Positions 55,875 to 64,000 of a stretch of 64,000 bases of DNA are shown here, one piece after another. Origin of the DNA: Sva-07 sp963707515 (GTDB lineage Bacteria > Actinomycetota > Acidimicrobiia > Acidimicrobiales > Ilumatobacteraceae); contig CAVPQI010000003.1 in the NCBI GenBank assembly GCA_963707515.1, positions 496,001-560,000 of the forward strand, in the 5' to 3' direction. The translations under genes and the position numbers were made by a program. The notes under the pieces were generated by a model, which was not told the origin of the DNA, did not search any database, and saw only the letters and a program-made list of their open reading frames with translations. Positions within the stretch are counted from its first letter, which is position 1. Each line of letters begins with the position of its first letter.

Positions 55875-56511
55875 CTACGTCGCCGGCAGTCGCGCTGCGA
55901 GCGAGGCGAACGGCGTGCCGGCGAGCGCGTCGCGCAACGCCGCAGCGCCCGGCGATCGTCAGGCCGCCGGTCTCGATGTCGGTGGCGCATCCACGCAACG
56001 CCGCGGGGAGTCCAGGAAATGCGACGGTGGTGTCGCGCTCGTCGATTCGTGCGGCGCCATCGCGCAGGCCGTCGGCGTCGGCGTCGGCGATCGAGACCAT
56101 CGCCCGTTCGATGGCGAACACGATCTCCCGGCGTCGCTGACCCTCCTGCCACCGCGGTGACCCGACCGCCGCCTCACGGTCCGCGCCCTCCCACGGCCCG
56201 GACCGCACGTCGCCGCGTGCGATCAGTTCCTCGGCCAACGTGGCCAACGTGTCCCGGGTGACCTCTGGTCGCGGGTCGCCGGCGGGGTCGGCCGCCGCGA
56301 TGAGATCGGCCGTTCGCCACTCGTCCCACTCGCCCACGGCAGCACCCCGACCGACCAGCTCCGGCCATGACGCGTCGGGAGCGTCGAGGCATCGACGCAG
56401 CGCGACGGTCAACGTCGACCGCAGGAGCTCGACGTGCTCGCGCTCGTCGAGGACCGCGGCATCGAACGCCGACGACAGCAGGCCGATCAGCGGACGCGAC
56501 AGCGCGGTCAT
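55875..56511 (-). CDS. Hypothetical protein, one frameshift
   Basis: ATG 56511 (MTALSRPLIGLLSSAFDAAVLDEREHV). Mostly helical and charged, with WPELVGRGAAVGEWDEWRTADLIAAADP in the middle and VFAIERAMVSIADADADGLRDG later. Near 55945 the frame slips by one base; the continuation LAGTPFASLAARLPAT ends at the TAG at 55875. About 211 residues if repaired. The start overlaps the stop of the molybdopterin oxidoreductase (ATGA), so they may share a transcript. No family recognised. Confidence 0.65.
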
Positions 56512-57122
56512 GCGTCGTCGCCCCAGTAGCGCTGCTCGCGGAACGGATCGCCGTGCTCGTGGTAGCCGTTGCGTTCCCAGAAGCCGATCACGTCGGGATC
56601 GCGCCACAGCTCGATCCGCCGCAGCCATTTGACGGACTTCCAGAAGTAGAGGTGCGGCACGACGAGTCGCAGCGGCGCCCCGTGCTCGGGTTCGAGCGCC
56701 GCGCCGTCGACCGCCCATGCGATGAGCGCGGTCTCGGTGCGCAGCTCCGGGTACGACAGGTTGGCGGAGTACCCGTCACCGTCCCACGCCAGGAGGGTCG
56801 CCGCATCGTCGAGCGGTCCGCTGGCGGCGAGCACGTCGGCGAGCGCGACGCCACGCCACGTGACGTCGAACTTCGACCACTTCGTCACGCAGTGGATGTC
56901 GACGGTGACGTCGGTGACCGGCAGGTCGGCGAGGTCGTCCCAACCGAAGCTGACGGGTCGGGTCACGCCGTCGCCGCCGATCGTCAACCGCCAGGTGGCG
57001 AGGTCGACGTCGGGCACGGCGCCGAGGTGCAGCACCGGGAAGCGGTCGGTGGCGTACTGGCCTGGAGGCAACCGGTCCGGGTCGGTGCCGCGCCCCGCCA
57101 ACTCGGCGCGCTTGCGCTCCAT
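56508..57122 (-). CDS. Sulfite-oxidase-fold molybdopterin oxidoreductase
   Basis: 204 residues from ATG 57122 (an upstream in-frame GTG at 57134 is possible). The single domain has DIHCVTKWSKFDVTWRGVAL, whose cysteine coordinates molybdenum in this family, and HGAPLRLVVPHLYFWKSVKWLRRIELW near the end, as in YedY-like and other stand-alone sulfite-oxidase-fold proteins. No signal peptide is seen, so it is probably cytoplasmic. No partner heme protein is adjacent. Reaction unknown; methionine-sulfoxide reduction (MsrP) is typical only of exported versions. Confidence 0.88.
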   Translation of the reverse strand: MERKRAELAGRGTDPDRLPPGQYATDRFPVLHLGAVPDVDLATWRLTIGGDGVTRPVSFGWDDLADLPVTDVTVDIHCVTKWSKFDVTWRGVALADVLAASGPLDDAATLLAWDGDGYSANLSYPELRTETALIAWAVDGAALEPEHGAPLRLVVPHLYFWKSVKWLRRIELWRDPDVIGFWERNGYHEHGDPFREQRYWGDDA

Positions 57123-57186
57123 GAACGACGTCACGGGTGTGCTCGCGGCGTGCGATGGTGGTCCGTTGCCGGGCGACGGAGCCCGC

Positions 57187-57762
57187 TCAGCTCCACGTGG
57201 CGAGCGTGTCGTAGTCGGCAAAGCTCGAGGCGAGTGGGTTGCCGGTGAACTCGCCGACCCATCCGTCCTCGTTGACGAAGAAGCGGATGGCGGCGAAGTC
57301 GGGTGCCGTGCCCATGTCGAACCAGTGCGTCGTCAGTGCCGGCACCGCCAGCAGATCACCGGCTTCGCAGCGGACAGCGTGGACGCGATCACCGATGTGG
57401 AGGTAGAAGATCCCCGACCCGCGCACGAAGAAGCGCACCTCGTCCTCGCCGTGCGTGTGCTCTTCGAGGAACTTGGCACGGGCGCCTGCGGCGACCTCGG
57501 GCCAGGAAGGATCGTCGGAGGGTTGCAGCTGCGCCACGTCGACGACGGTGAAGCCGTGGGTCTCGATCAACTGGTCGACCTCGGCCCGGTAGGCGGCGAG
57601 CACGTCGTCGGCCGATGCGCCCGGCGGCAGGTCGGCGGCGGCCTCCCATCGCTCGAAGGCGATGCCGGCGTCGCCCAGGTGGCGGGCGATCTCGTCGGCG
57701 TCGGTGGTCTGCACGAGCGGTGTCGTCGGGTCGGTGTCGGCCCACGTGACCAGCAGCGTCAT
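57187..57762 (-). CDS. mtnD: Acireductone dioxygenase
   Basis: 191 residues, ATG 57762, preceded by AAGGAGG at 57767-57773. Cupin enzyme of methionine salvage that oxidises acireductone to the keto acid of methionine plus formate (iron form). The metal ligands are H102, H104 and E108 (EEHTHGEDEVRFFVRG) and H146 (ALTTHWFDMG). Length and motifs are standard. It is followed on the minus strand, upstream in the operon, by mtnB, mtnC and a deaminase-like gene. Confidence 0.95.
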   Translation of the reverse strand: MTLLVTWADTDPTTPLVQTTDADEIARHLGDAGIAFERWEAAADLPPGASADDVLAAYRAEVDQLIETHGFTVVDVAQLQPSDDPSWPEVAAGARAKFLEEHTHGEDEVRFFVRGSGIFYLHIGDRVHAVRCEAGDLLAVPALTTHWFDMGTAPDFAAIRFFVNEDGWVGEFTGNPLASSFADYDTLATWS

Positions 57763-57764
57763 GT

Positions 57765-57773
57765 CTCCTCCTT
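57765..57773 (-). promoter_or_regulatory. Strong ribosome-binding site of mtnD
   Basis: AAGGAGGAG read on the minus strand, ending two bases before ATG 57762. It is the best Shine-Dalgarno match in the window and fixes the mtnD start. Confidence 0.8.
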
Positions 57774-57781
57774 GGGGTGCG

Positions 57782-58423
57782 TCACGTCGTGGACGGACGG
57801 TTCGGACGGATGGCGACAGCGTAGGAGAGCAACCATTCGATCGACTCCGTGTGATGCCGCGCCTGCAGCAGGTCGTCGCCCCAGACGTAGAGCCCGTGCC
57901 CGCCGACGACGACCGCCGGGACCGCCGGGTCGTGGGCACCGACGAAGCGATCCCCGAGCTCGACCATGTCCTGGCTGTTGGCGATCACCGGCACGACGAC
58001 GTCGTCGTCGTGCGCCGCTCGCCCGATGCCCTTGAGCATCTCGACGTCGCGAATCGTGACGCCGTCCGGCCACAGGTGGCCGGCAACGACCGCGCTCAGG
58101 GCGTGGACGTGGACGACCGCACCGGCGCCGGTCGTCGCCGCGATGCGGGCGTGCAGCCCAGCCTCTGCCGACGGACGGCGTGGGTCGAGCCCCGGCACCT
58201 CGACGGCGGCACCGGAGGCATCGACGACGACGACGTCACGGTCGGTCAGCGCGCCCTTGTCGACACCGCTCGACGTCACGGCGAGCGTCAACGGCTCGCG
58301 TTCGAGCACCTCGGACAGGTTCCCGGACGTGCCGCGCATCCACCCGTTGGCGGCGAAGCGCGCCGACTCCATCGCCAGACGACCGCCTGCGCCGCGGACG
58401 AGATCGGCGTCGATGCGCGACAT
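57782..58423 (-). CDS. mtnB: 5-methylthioribulose-1-phosphate dehydratase
   Basis: 213 residues, ATG 58423. Class II aldolase/adducin fold. NGWMRGTSGNLSEVL, VTSSGVDKGALTDRDVVVVD and the zinc ligands in VVHVHALSAVVA with a later histidine in GGHGLYVWGDD match MtnB. It dehydrates MTRu-1-P in the methionine salvage pathway. Its start is 2 bp after the mtnC stop, and mtnD follows after 19 bp. Fuculose-aldolase-like paralogues share the fold, but the setting settles the call. Confidence 0.93.
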   Translation of the reverse strand: MSRIDADLVRGAGGRLAMESARFAANGWMRGTSGNLSEVLEREPLTLAVTSSGVDKGALTDRDVVVVDASGAAVEVPGLDPRRPSAEAGLHARIAATTGAGAVVHVHALSAVVAGHLWPDGVTIRDVEMLKGIGRAAHDDDVVVPVIANSQDMVELGDRFVGAHDPAVPAVVVGGHGLYVWGDDLLQARHHTESIEWLLSYAVAIRPNRPSTT

Positions 58424-58425
58424 GG

Positions 58426-59193
58426 TCAGTCCTCCACCTCGGTGGTCAGGTCGATCGCGCCGAAGTCGGCAACGACGGGGTGGGCGCCGAAATCGGTGGC
58501 GTCGCTCGGCTCGCCGGGCCGGCGGATCCCGACTGTCTGCCAGCCGGCGGCGGCGGCCGCGTCGAGTTCGGCGACCACGTCGGACACGAAGACGAGGGCG
58601 GTGGGGGTGCACGACCAGCGGCTGGTCAGTGCGTCGGCGATCTTGGCGTACGACGCCGCCTCGCGCTTGTTGCCCGCGTTGACGGTGTCGAAGTAGGCGT
58701 CGATGCCGCCGACGACGTCGGCGGGCAGCCCGTGCGCGAACCACGGCTGCTGGACGGCCACGGAACCCGACGAGAACACCGCCAGACCGAGACCTGCGGC
58801 GTGCCACCGCCGCAGCGCCGGTTCGACGTCGTCGAAGAAGTGCGGCTCCAGTTGGCCGTCGTCGAACCCGGCCGCCCAGATCTGCCCCTGCACCGTCTTC
58901 AACGGCGTCGCCTTGACGTCACCGTCCATCCACGCCTGCATGACGGCGGCGACGTCGGTCAGCGTCGCGTCATCTGCAAGACCCGCTTCGGTGGTCGTCG
59001 CCGCGATCGCGTCGGCGATGGCGGGGTCGTGGCGATGGTCGCGGAGCCAGGGCTCGATGCGTGGCCGGGCGAAGTCGTAGAGCCCGACGTGGACCGACGC
59101 CGTGGCGCTGGTCGTGCCCTCGATGTCGACGACGACGCCGCGGACGTGCGACACGACGGCGCGGGTTGCGGTGCCGCCGTCGGCCGGACTCAT
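58426..59193 (-). CDS. mtnC: Enolase-phosphatase E1 (acireductone synthase)
   Basis: 255 residues, ATG 59193. HAD fold with the diagnostic VVDIEGTTSATASVHVGLYDFARP, motif II LAVFSSGSVAVQQ and motif IV FVSDVVAELDAAAAAGWQT; the KTVQGQIWAAGFDDGQL segment is also specific for MtnC. Catalyses enolisation and dephosphorylation of DK-MTP-1-P. The stop is adjacent to the mtnB start. The start overlaps the end of the amidohydrolase gene by 4 nt. Confidence 0.95.
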   Translation of the reverse strand: MSPADGGTATRAVVSHVRGVVVDIEGTTSATASVHVGLYDFARPRIEPWLRDHRHDPAIADAIAATTTEAGLADDATLTDVAAVMQAWMDGDVKATPLKTVQGQIWAAGFDDGQLEPHFFDDVEPALRRWHAAGLGLAVFSSGSVAVQQPWFAHGLPADVVGGIDAYFDTVNAGNKREAASYAKIADALTSRWSCTPTALVFVSDVVAELDAAAAAGWQTVGIRRPGEPSDATDFGAHPVVADFGAIDLTTEVED

Positions 59194-60526
59194 CCCTCGA
59201 CCAACCGTCGGGCGCGGGCGACGACTTCGGCACGAGCCGACGGTTCGTCGACGGTGATGCACCGTCCGTCGCTGACCACCTGGCGGCCGCCGACCCACAC
59301 GTCGCGTACCGTCTCGGGTGAACCCGCCCACACGAACCGCTCGACGTACTGGTCGGGGTCGAGGACGGGTCGAACGACGGGCCGCTGACGTCGGTGCGAA
59401 CCAGGTCGGCGCGCGCACCCGGGCGGAGGTGTCCGAGGTCGCGGCGGCCGAGCGCCTCGCCGCCGCTGCTCGTCGCCATGGCGAGCACCGTGCGCGCCGG
59501 CATCACCGAGGCATCCATGCCGCGCAGCCGGGCGTACGACGTCGCGGCGCGCATGTCGGCGAAGAGATCGAGGCGGTCGTGCGATGCCGGGCCGTCGGTG
59601 CCGAGGCCGACGGTGATGCCGGCGTCGATCATGTCGAGCACCGGCGCCATGCCGCTGGCATGACGGCCGTTCGAGCACGGGACAGTGGGCCACCTTGACG
59701 TCGCGGGTGGCGAACAGCTCGATGTCGTCGCGGGACAGCCATACGCAGTGGGCGGCGACCGTGCGCGGGCCGAGCAGTCCGAGCTCGTCGAGGTAGGCGG
59801 GCACGCTGAGACCCGTCTGCTGCAACACCCCGTCGCCTTCGCTCGGCTGTTCGGCGACGTGGATGTGCAGCAGCATCGGGTCGGCGGCGACGCATCGCGG
59901 CGACCTTCGACAGCGCCTCGCGGGACAGGCTGTAGGCGGCGTGCGGACCCGCACCGACCTCGATCAGTGCGTCGTCCGCCCACTTCGAGCGCAGGTCACC
60001 GATTCGCTGCAGCTGCTCGTCGACGGTGCCGAAGCGGGCGAAGTCGGCGGCCTCGATGACCGGGAGCGGTGATCGTGCATCGCAGCCCGACCTCGGCGGC
60101 GGCGGTGGCCACCTCGTCGCCGTAGAAGTACATCTCGTTCGTCGCCGTGATGCCGTTGACCAGCAGCTCGCACGCCCCGAGGCGCATCGCGGCAACGACG
60201 TCGGCACCGGTGAGCCGGCCCTCGCGTGGCCACATCACCTCGGACAGCCAACGGTCGGTCGGCAGCCCTTCACCCGTGCCGCGCAACAACAGCATCGGCG
60301 TGTGGGCATGGGTGTTGACGAACCCCGGGGTGACGAGCCCGTCGAGTCGAGTGGTCGGCCCGTCGTAGCTCGGCGCCTCGGCGGCCGAACCCGACCACGT
60401 CACACGGTCACCGGCGACGTCGACGACGCCGGGCGACACCACCGGAGCGTCGGCGGCGACCACGAGATGGTCGGCGACGAACCGGTGCGTCGTCGCCGGA
60501 AGCTGGCGCTGCTCGGTGCCGGTCAC
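59190..60526 (-). CDS. Amidohydrolase of the MTA/S-adenosylhomocysteine deaminase type, frame-broken
   Basis: GTG 60526. N-terminal part reads LDGLVTPGFVNTHAHTPMLLLRGTGEGLPTDRWLSEVMWPRE, with the metal site HAH, and GITATNEMYFYGDEVATAAAEVGLR. Slips near 60062, 59890, 59670 and 59373 break the frame, but VIEAADFARFG, MLLHIHVAEQPSEGDGV, VAAHCVWLSRDDIELFA, VGLGTDGPASHDRLDLFADMRAA and ERFVWAGSPETVRDVWVGG follow in order to the stop at 59190. It would deaminate methylthioadenosine or adenosine-like nucleosides. The position between a nucleoside-type importer and mtn genes supports a salvage role. About 444 residues if repaired. Confidence 0.83.
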
Positions 60527-61444
60527 ACGTTGGCCGCCGTGAGGTCGTTGAGCCGGACGAAGCGACGACGGGCGACGACGAGCGCGACCAGGGTGACGAC
60601 CCACGGCAGGGCATCGGTGACCTGCACGGCCAACCCGTTGCCCTGGAGACGGAACCCGAGCGCCTCGGCGCCGCCGAACAGCAGGCAGGCGCCCAACACC
60701 CCGAAGGGATGGGCTCGGCCGAGCAGCACGGCGACGACGGCGATCCAGCCGCGACCGGCGGTCATGTTCTCGGCGAACTGGACGACGTTGCCCAACGCCA
60801 GCTGTGCACCGGCGAGGCCCGCCATGCCACCGGAGAAGACCACGGCGCTGTACTGGTAGGCGGTGACGGGCACACCCATGGTCTGCGCGGCGACGCGGCG
60901 CTCGCCGACCCCCCGCAACCGCAGCCCGAGCGGCGTCCGGAACAACATGAGCCACAGCACCGGCACGGCGACGAAGGCGAGGAATCCGGGCAGCGTCATC
61001 TCGAACAGCGCCTCACCGATCACCGGGATGTCGCTGAGCAGCGGGACGCTGAACTCGCTGAGGCCGTCGATCGCCGGATCACGGAACACACCGCGGACGT
61101 CGAACAGCTGGGGGAGCAGGAAGCCGGTGAGCCCCAGTGCGAACAGGTTGACGGCAACGCCGATGACGATCGGATCGCCGGCGCGGGTGACGTTGCCGAC
61201 GGCGAGGAACATCGAGGTCGCGCCGCCCGACCGCGATCGCCCCCAACACCCCGAGGTAGGCGTTGCCGGTGGCGTAGGAGATGGCGACGCCGCTGAACGC
61301 CCCGAGGAGCATCATGCCCTCGAGGGAGATCTGGAACACGCCGGCACGCTCGCAGACGAGACCGCCGAGTGCCGCCAGGAGGATCGGGATGCTGGCTCGC
61401 ACGATCGAGTCGAGCAGCGCGGCGTCGAACAGTTGGTCGAACAT
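60523..61444 (-). CDS. Nucleoside-type ABC transporter permease (second permease), one frameshift
   Basis: ATG 61444, TGATG overlap with the upstream permease; stop overlaps the amidohydrolase start (GTGA). First piece MFDQLFDAALLDSIVRASIPILLAALGGLVCERAGVFQISLEGMMLLGAF, then a slip near 61235, then FLAVGNVTRAGDPIVIGVAVNLFALGLTGF to the end. The NLFALGLTGF helix, LEGMMLLGAF and WIAVVAVLLGRAHPFG are those of BmpD/NupQ-like permeases that import nucleosides. About 307 residues if repaired. Confidence 0.85.
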
Positions 61445-62587
61445 CAGTGCTCCGCCACTGCGCCGCCGCGCGTCGCCGGTGTTCCCATCATCATCGCCGC
61501 TGCCTCCGCGAGCCCGCCCGAACCGTCCTCGGGCACGTCGTCGGCGGGGCGCTCACGACGGCGGAAGAGCACGATGCGCAACGCCAACGCCAAGATCACG
61601 GCGGCCTGCAGCACCTGCGCCAGCTGCCACGACACGTTCGCCGAGCGCTGCATCGCCAGACCGCCGACCTGGAGGGCGGCGAAGAACACGCCGGCCGCGA
61701 GGATCGGCCACGGGCGATGGACGGCGAGCAGGGTCACCAGCAACGCCGTCCAGGCGAACCCGGTGCCGGCGAGGTCGTTGTCGACGAAGCGGAACGCCTG
61801 GCCGAGGACCAGGTGGGCGCCGACGGCACCGGCGATCGCGCCACCGGCGACCATCGCCTTCATCGTCTGGCGGGCGACGTCGACGCCGCCGTAGCGCGAG
61901 AAGCGCAGGTTGATGCCCGACACGTGGCTCTCGTAGCCAGCAACGGTGCGCGAGTTGTAGAGCCAGACGATGACGACCAACACGATCACGAAGAGCGACG
62001 TCAGGCTCGCTCCGCCGAGGAAGTCGGGGGTCGGGATGTGGGTGTCGGCCGGGATGGCCACGGTCGCCGTCGACGTGGCGGCCGGATCCTTGAACCTGTA
62101 CTGCACGAGCCAGCTGGCCAACGCCTTGGCGGGCGCGTTGAGCAACAAGCTGGTGATCAGGATCGGGAGGGCGAGCTTCACCTGGCCGAGCGCCGGGAGC
62201 ATGGCCCACGCCATGCCGGCCGCCGAGCCCGCAGCGAACGCGGCGACGATGACCACGGGTCCAGGGCCGGGGAGATGGATCGCGGTGAGGGTCGCCGCCA
62301 ACCCGCCGAGCACCATCTGACCCTCGGCCCCGAGGTTGATGATCCCCATGCGGAACGGGATCGAGATCGCCAGCGCCATTCCGACGATCGGGATCGGCGC
62401 GGTTGACGACCGTCTTCGGGCCCGAACCCGACGTTGCTCCGTTCCACATCTCGGCGTAGGCGCTGAGCGGGTTCGTGCCGGACACGAGGATGATCAGGCC
62501 GACGACGACGAACGCGACGACCAGCGAGGACGTCAGCGGGCTCGTCGCCGCGTCGACGGCGCGGGTGCGCAGGGTCCGCTCAGACAC
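61444..62587 (-). CDS. Nucleoside-type ABC transporter permease (first permease), one frameshift
   Basis: GTG 62587 (VSERTLRTRAVDAATSPL), overlapping the ATPase stop by 8 nt. FVVVGLIILVSGTNPLSAYAEMWNGA is followed by a slip near 62400, then MALAISIPFRMGIINLGAEGQMVLGGLAATL and eight or more helices to the stop at 61444. The NLGAEGQM motif and the AYAEMWNGATSGSG loop are diagnostic of BmpC/NupP-like permeases. A C-terminal hydrophilic tail of about 35 residues ends the protein. About 381 residues if repaired. Confidence 0.85.
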
Positions 62588-64000
62588 CGGCGACCTCGGA
62601 CCCGAGCGCTCCGGTCATGTACAGCCCGATCTCGGCCTCGTCGGTCGTGTGCGGGTCGAGCTCGGCGACGATGCGGCCGCCGAACATCACGACGACACGC
62701 GCTCGCCAGCGCCAGGATCTCCCACAGCTCGGTCGAGACCAGGACGATCGCCCGACCGGCGTCGCGCTGTTCGACGATGCGGCCGTGGATGAACTCGATG
62801 GCACCGACGTCGACGCCACGCGTCGGTTGTTCGACGACGAGCAGGGGGGTGTCGTGGGTCATCTCACGCGCCACGACGACCTTTTGCAGGTTGCCGCCCG
62901 ACAGCTGACGGACGTGCTGGTCGGGGCCGGACACCTTGATGTCGAAGGCGTCGATCAGCTCGGCGGGCGTGACGGTCGATCGCCGGCCGCCGCAACCATC
63001 GACGGCGTTGGAACCGCTGGTGACCACTGGTAGCCCATGAGCAGGTTCTCGGCCGCCGACGCGCCGCCGGCGGAACCGACGCGCTGGCGGTCCTCGGGCA
63101 CGTACGACACGCCGGCGTCACGGCGGACCGCGCACGTCGAGGGGACCGAGGTCGGTGTCGCCCAGACGGATCGTGCCGTTGGTCGCTCGACGTAGTCCGA
63201 TCAGGGCCTCGACCAGCTCGTTCTGCCCGCTGCCGGTCACGCCGGCGATGCCGACGATCTCGCCCGCGTCGACGTGCAGCGACACGTCGTGCGACACGAC
63301 GGACGCCGGAGGCGTCGTCGACGTCGAGGCGCTCGACGGTGAGCACCCGGGCGCCGGCGACGTGCTCGTGGTGGCGCCGCGCCGATGTCGATGTCGCGCC
63401 CGGTCATCGCGACCGACAGCTCGACTGGGGTCGTGTCGGCGACGAGGTGCTACTCGACCACGCGACCGCGACGCAGCACGGTGACCCGGTCGCTGGTGGC
63501 CATCACCTCGTTGAGCTTGTGCGTGATGAAGACGATCGTGTGGCCGGATGTCGCGGAGCTGCTCGATCACCTCGAACAGTGCGTCACGCTCCTGCGGCGT
63601 GAGCACTGCCGTCGGCTCGTCGAGGATCAGCACCCGAGCGTCCGGTAGAGCACCTTGAGGATCTCGACTCGCTGCAGCGCACCGACGCCGAGGTCCTCGA
63701 TGCGGGCCCCGACGTCGACGCCGAGTCCGAACCGGTCGGCGAGTTCGGCGACCCGCGCCCGAGCGGCGGTGCGGTCGATGAACAGCCCGCGCCGTGGCTC
63801 GGCGCCGTACACCACGTTCTCGGCGACGGTCATCGTCGGGAACAGCTGGAACGCCTGGTGCACCATGCCCAGACCGTGGTGGATCGCGTCGAGCGGTGAA
63901 CGGAAGTGGACGGGCTCGCCCCGGACGAGGATCTCTCCCTCGTCCGGGGTCGACGAGCCCGTAGAGGATCGACATCAGCGTCGATTTGCCCGCGCCGTTC
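62580..64000 (-). CDS. Nucleoside-type ABC transporter ATPase (two-domain), partial and frame-broken
   Basis: Tandem ATP-binding protein of the BmpB/NupO (sugar-ABC-like) kind; its start lies beyond the right edge. Readable pieces in order: FQLFPTMTVAENVVYGAEP, ALQRVEILKVLYR, RVLILDEPTAVLTPQERDALFEVIEQL (Walker B of domain 1), GEIVGIAGVTGSGQNELVEALIGLR (Walker A-like of domain 2), VRQLSGGNLQKVVVAREM (signature) and LLVVEQPTRGVDVGAIEFIHG (Walker B of domain 2). At least seven single-base slips lie between 62.7 and 63.9 kb. The stop overlaps the first permease start. A nucleoside-binding lipoprotein (BmpA type) is expected further right. Confidence 0.83.

Overview
High-GC actinobacterial chromosome segment. 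GTG starts are frequent, many genes overlap by 1 or 4 nt, and LLM-class (F420/FMN-type) oxidoreductases, a MauE-like protein and a paired ArsA/Get3-type ATPase locus are present. The gene content best suits the class Acidimicrobiia (Ilumatobacter-like); that placement is inference. No rRNA, tRNA, CRISPR array, transposase or prophage gene is visible.

Layout. 1-3.0 kb: acyl-CoA synthetase (cut by the left edge), LLM oxidoreductase and enoyl-CoA hydratase. 3.0-12.1 kb: minus-strand housekeeping genes (class I fumarase, esterase lipoprotein, TauE/SafE permease, HrpB helicase, Bcp peroxiredoxin), then a divergent NarL/DevR-type response regulator and histidine kinase (11.4-13.2 kb). 13.4-15.4 kb: small membrane, AbiEi-like and DUF2007-like proteins. 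15.4-27.1 kb: an island that looks like reductive pyrimidine catabolism: MocR regulator, beta-ureidopropionase, dihydropyrimidinase, malonate/methylmalonate-semialdehyde dehydrogenase, an LLM oxidoreductase, a four-gene ABC importer with an NMT1/THI5-type binding protein, and a class III aminotransferase. Three copies of a 33-bp palindrome lie within it. 27.2-33.8 kb: dienelactone hydrolase, HAD phosphatase, Fur-family regulator, a methylsuccinyl-CoA-dehydrogenase-type acyl-CoA dehydrogenase, LOG protein and two lipoproteins. 34.4-38.4 kb: class I ribonucleotide reductase nrdAB behind a promoter with two phased NrdR boxes. 38.4-44.7 kb: Get3-like ATPase pair, serine hydrolase, flippase-like membrane protein, MaoC hydratase, MutY, UBP zinc finger. 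46.0-48.1 kb: two CitE/Mcl-family lyases. 48.3-50.3 kb: a minus-strand operon encoding a UGSC-family selenoprotein, with an in-frame TGA followed by a well-placed SECIS-like hairpin, and a thioredoxin-fold partner. 50.5-57.1 kb: MBL-fold hydrolase, MauE-like protein, S9 peptidase, ferredoxin, a lone sufB, a molybdopterin oxidoreductase. 57.2-64 kb: methionine-salvage genes mtnD, mtnB, mtnC, an MTA/adenosine-deaminase-type amidohydrolase, and a nucleoside-type ABC importer running off the right edge.

The pyrimidine island can be read as one route: import the base or dihydro-base, open the ring, release beta-alanine, transaminate to malonate semialdehyde, oxidise to acetyl-CoA. The last block reads as uptake and recycling of methylthioadenosine-like nucleosides. 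Mcd-, MaoC- and Mcl-type genes spread over 29-48 kb resemble late steps of the ethylmalonyl-CoA pathway.

A caution applies throughout. At least twelve otherwise intact genes are broken by single-base indels, clustered at 0-1.2, 47.6-49.2, 53-56 and 59.3-64 kb. This looks like uncorrected sequencing error in the assembly rather than gene decay. The selenoprotein TGA differs from these breaks: the frame continues unchanged on both sides of it.
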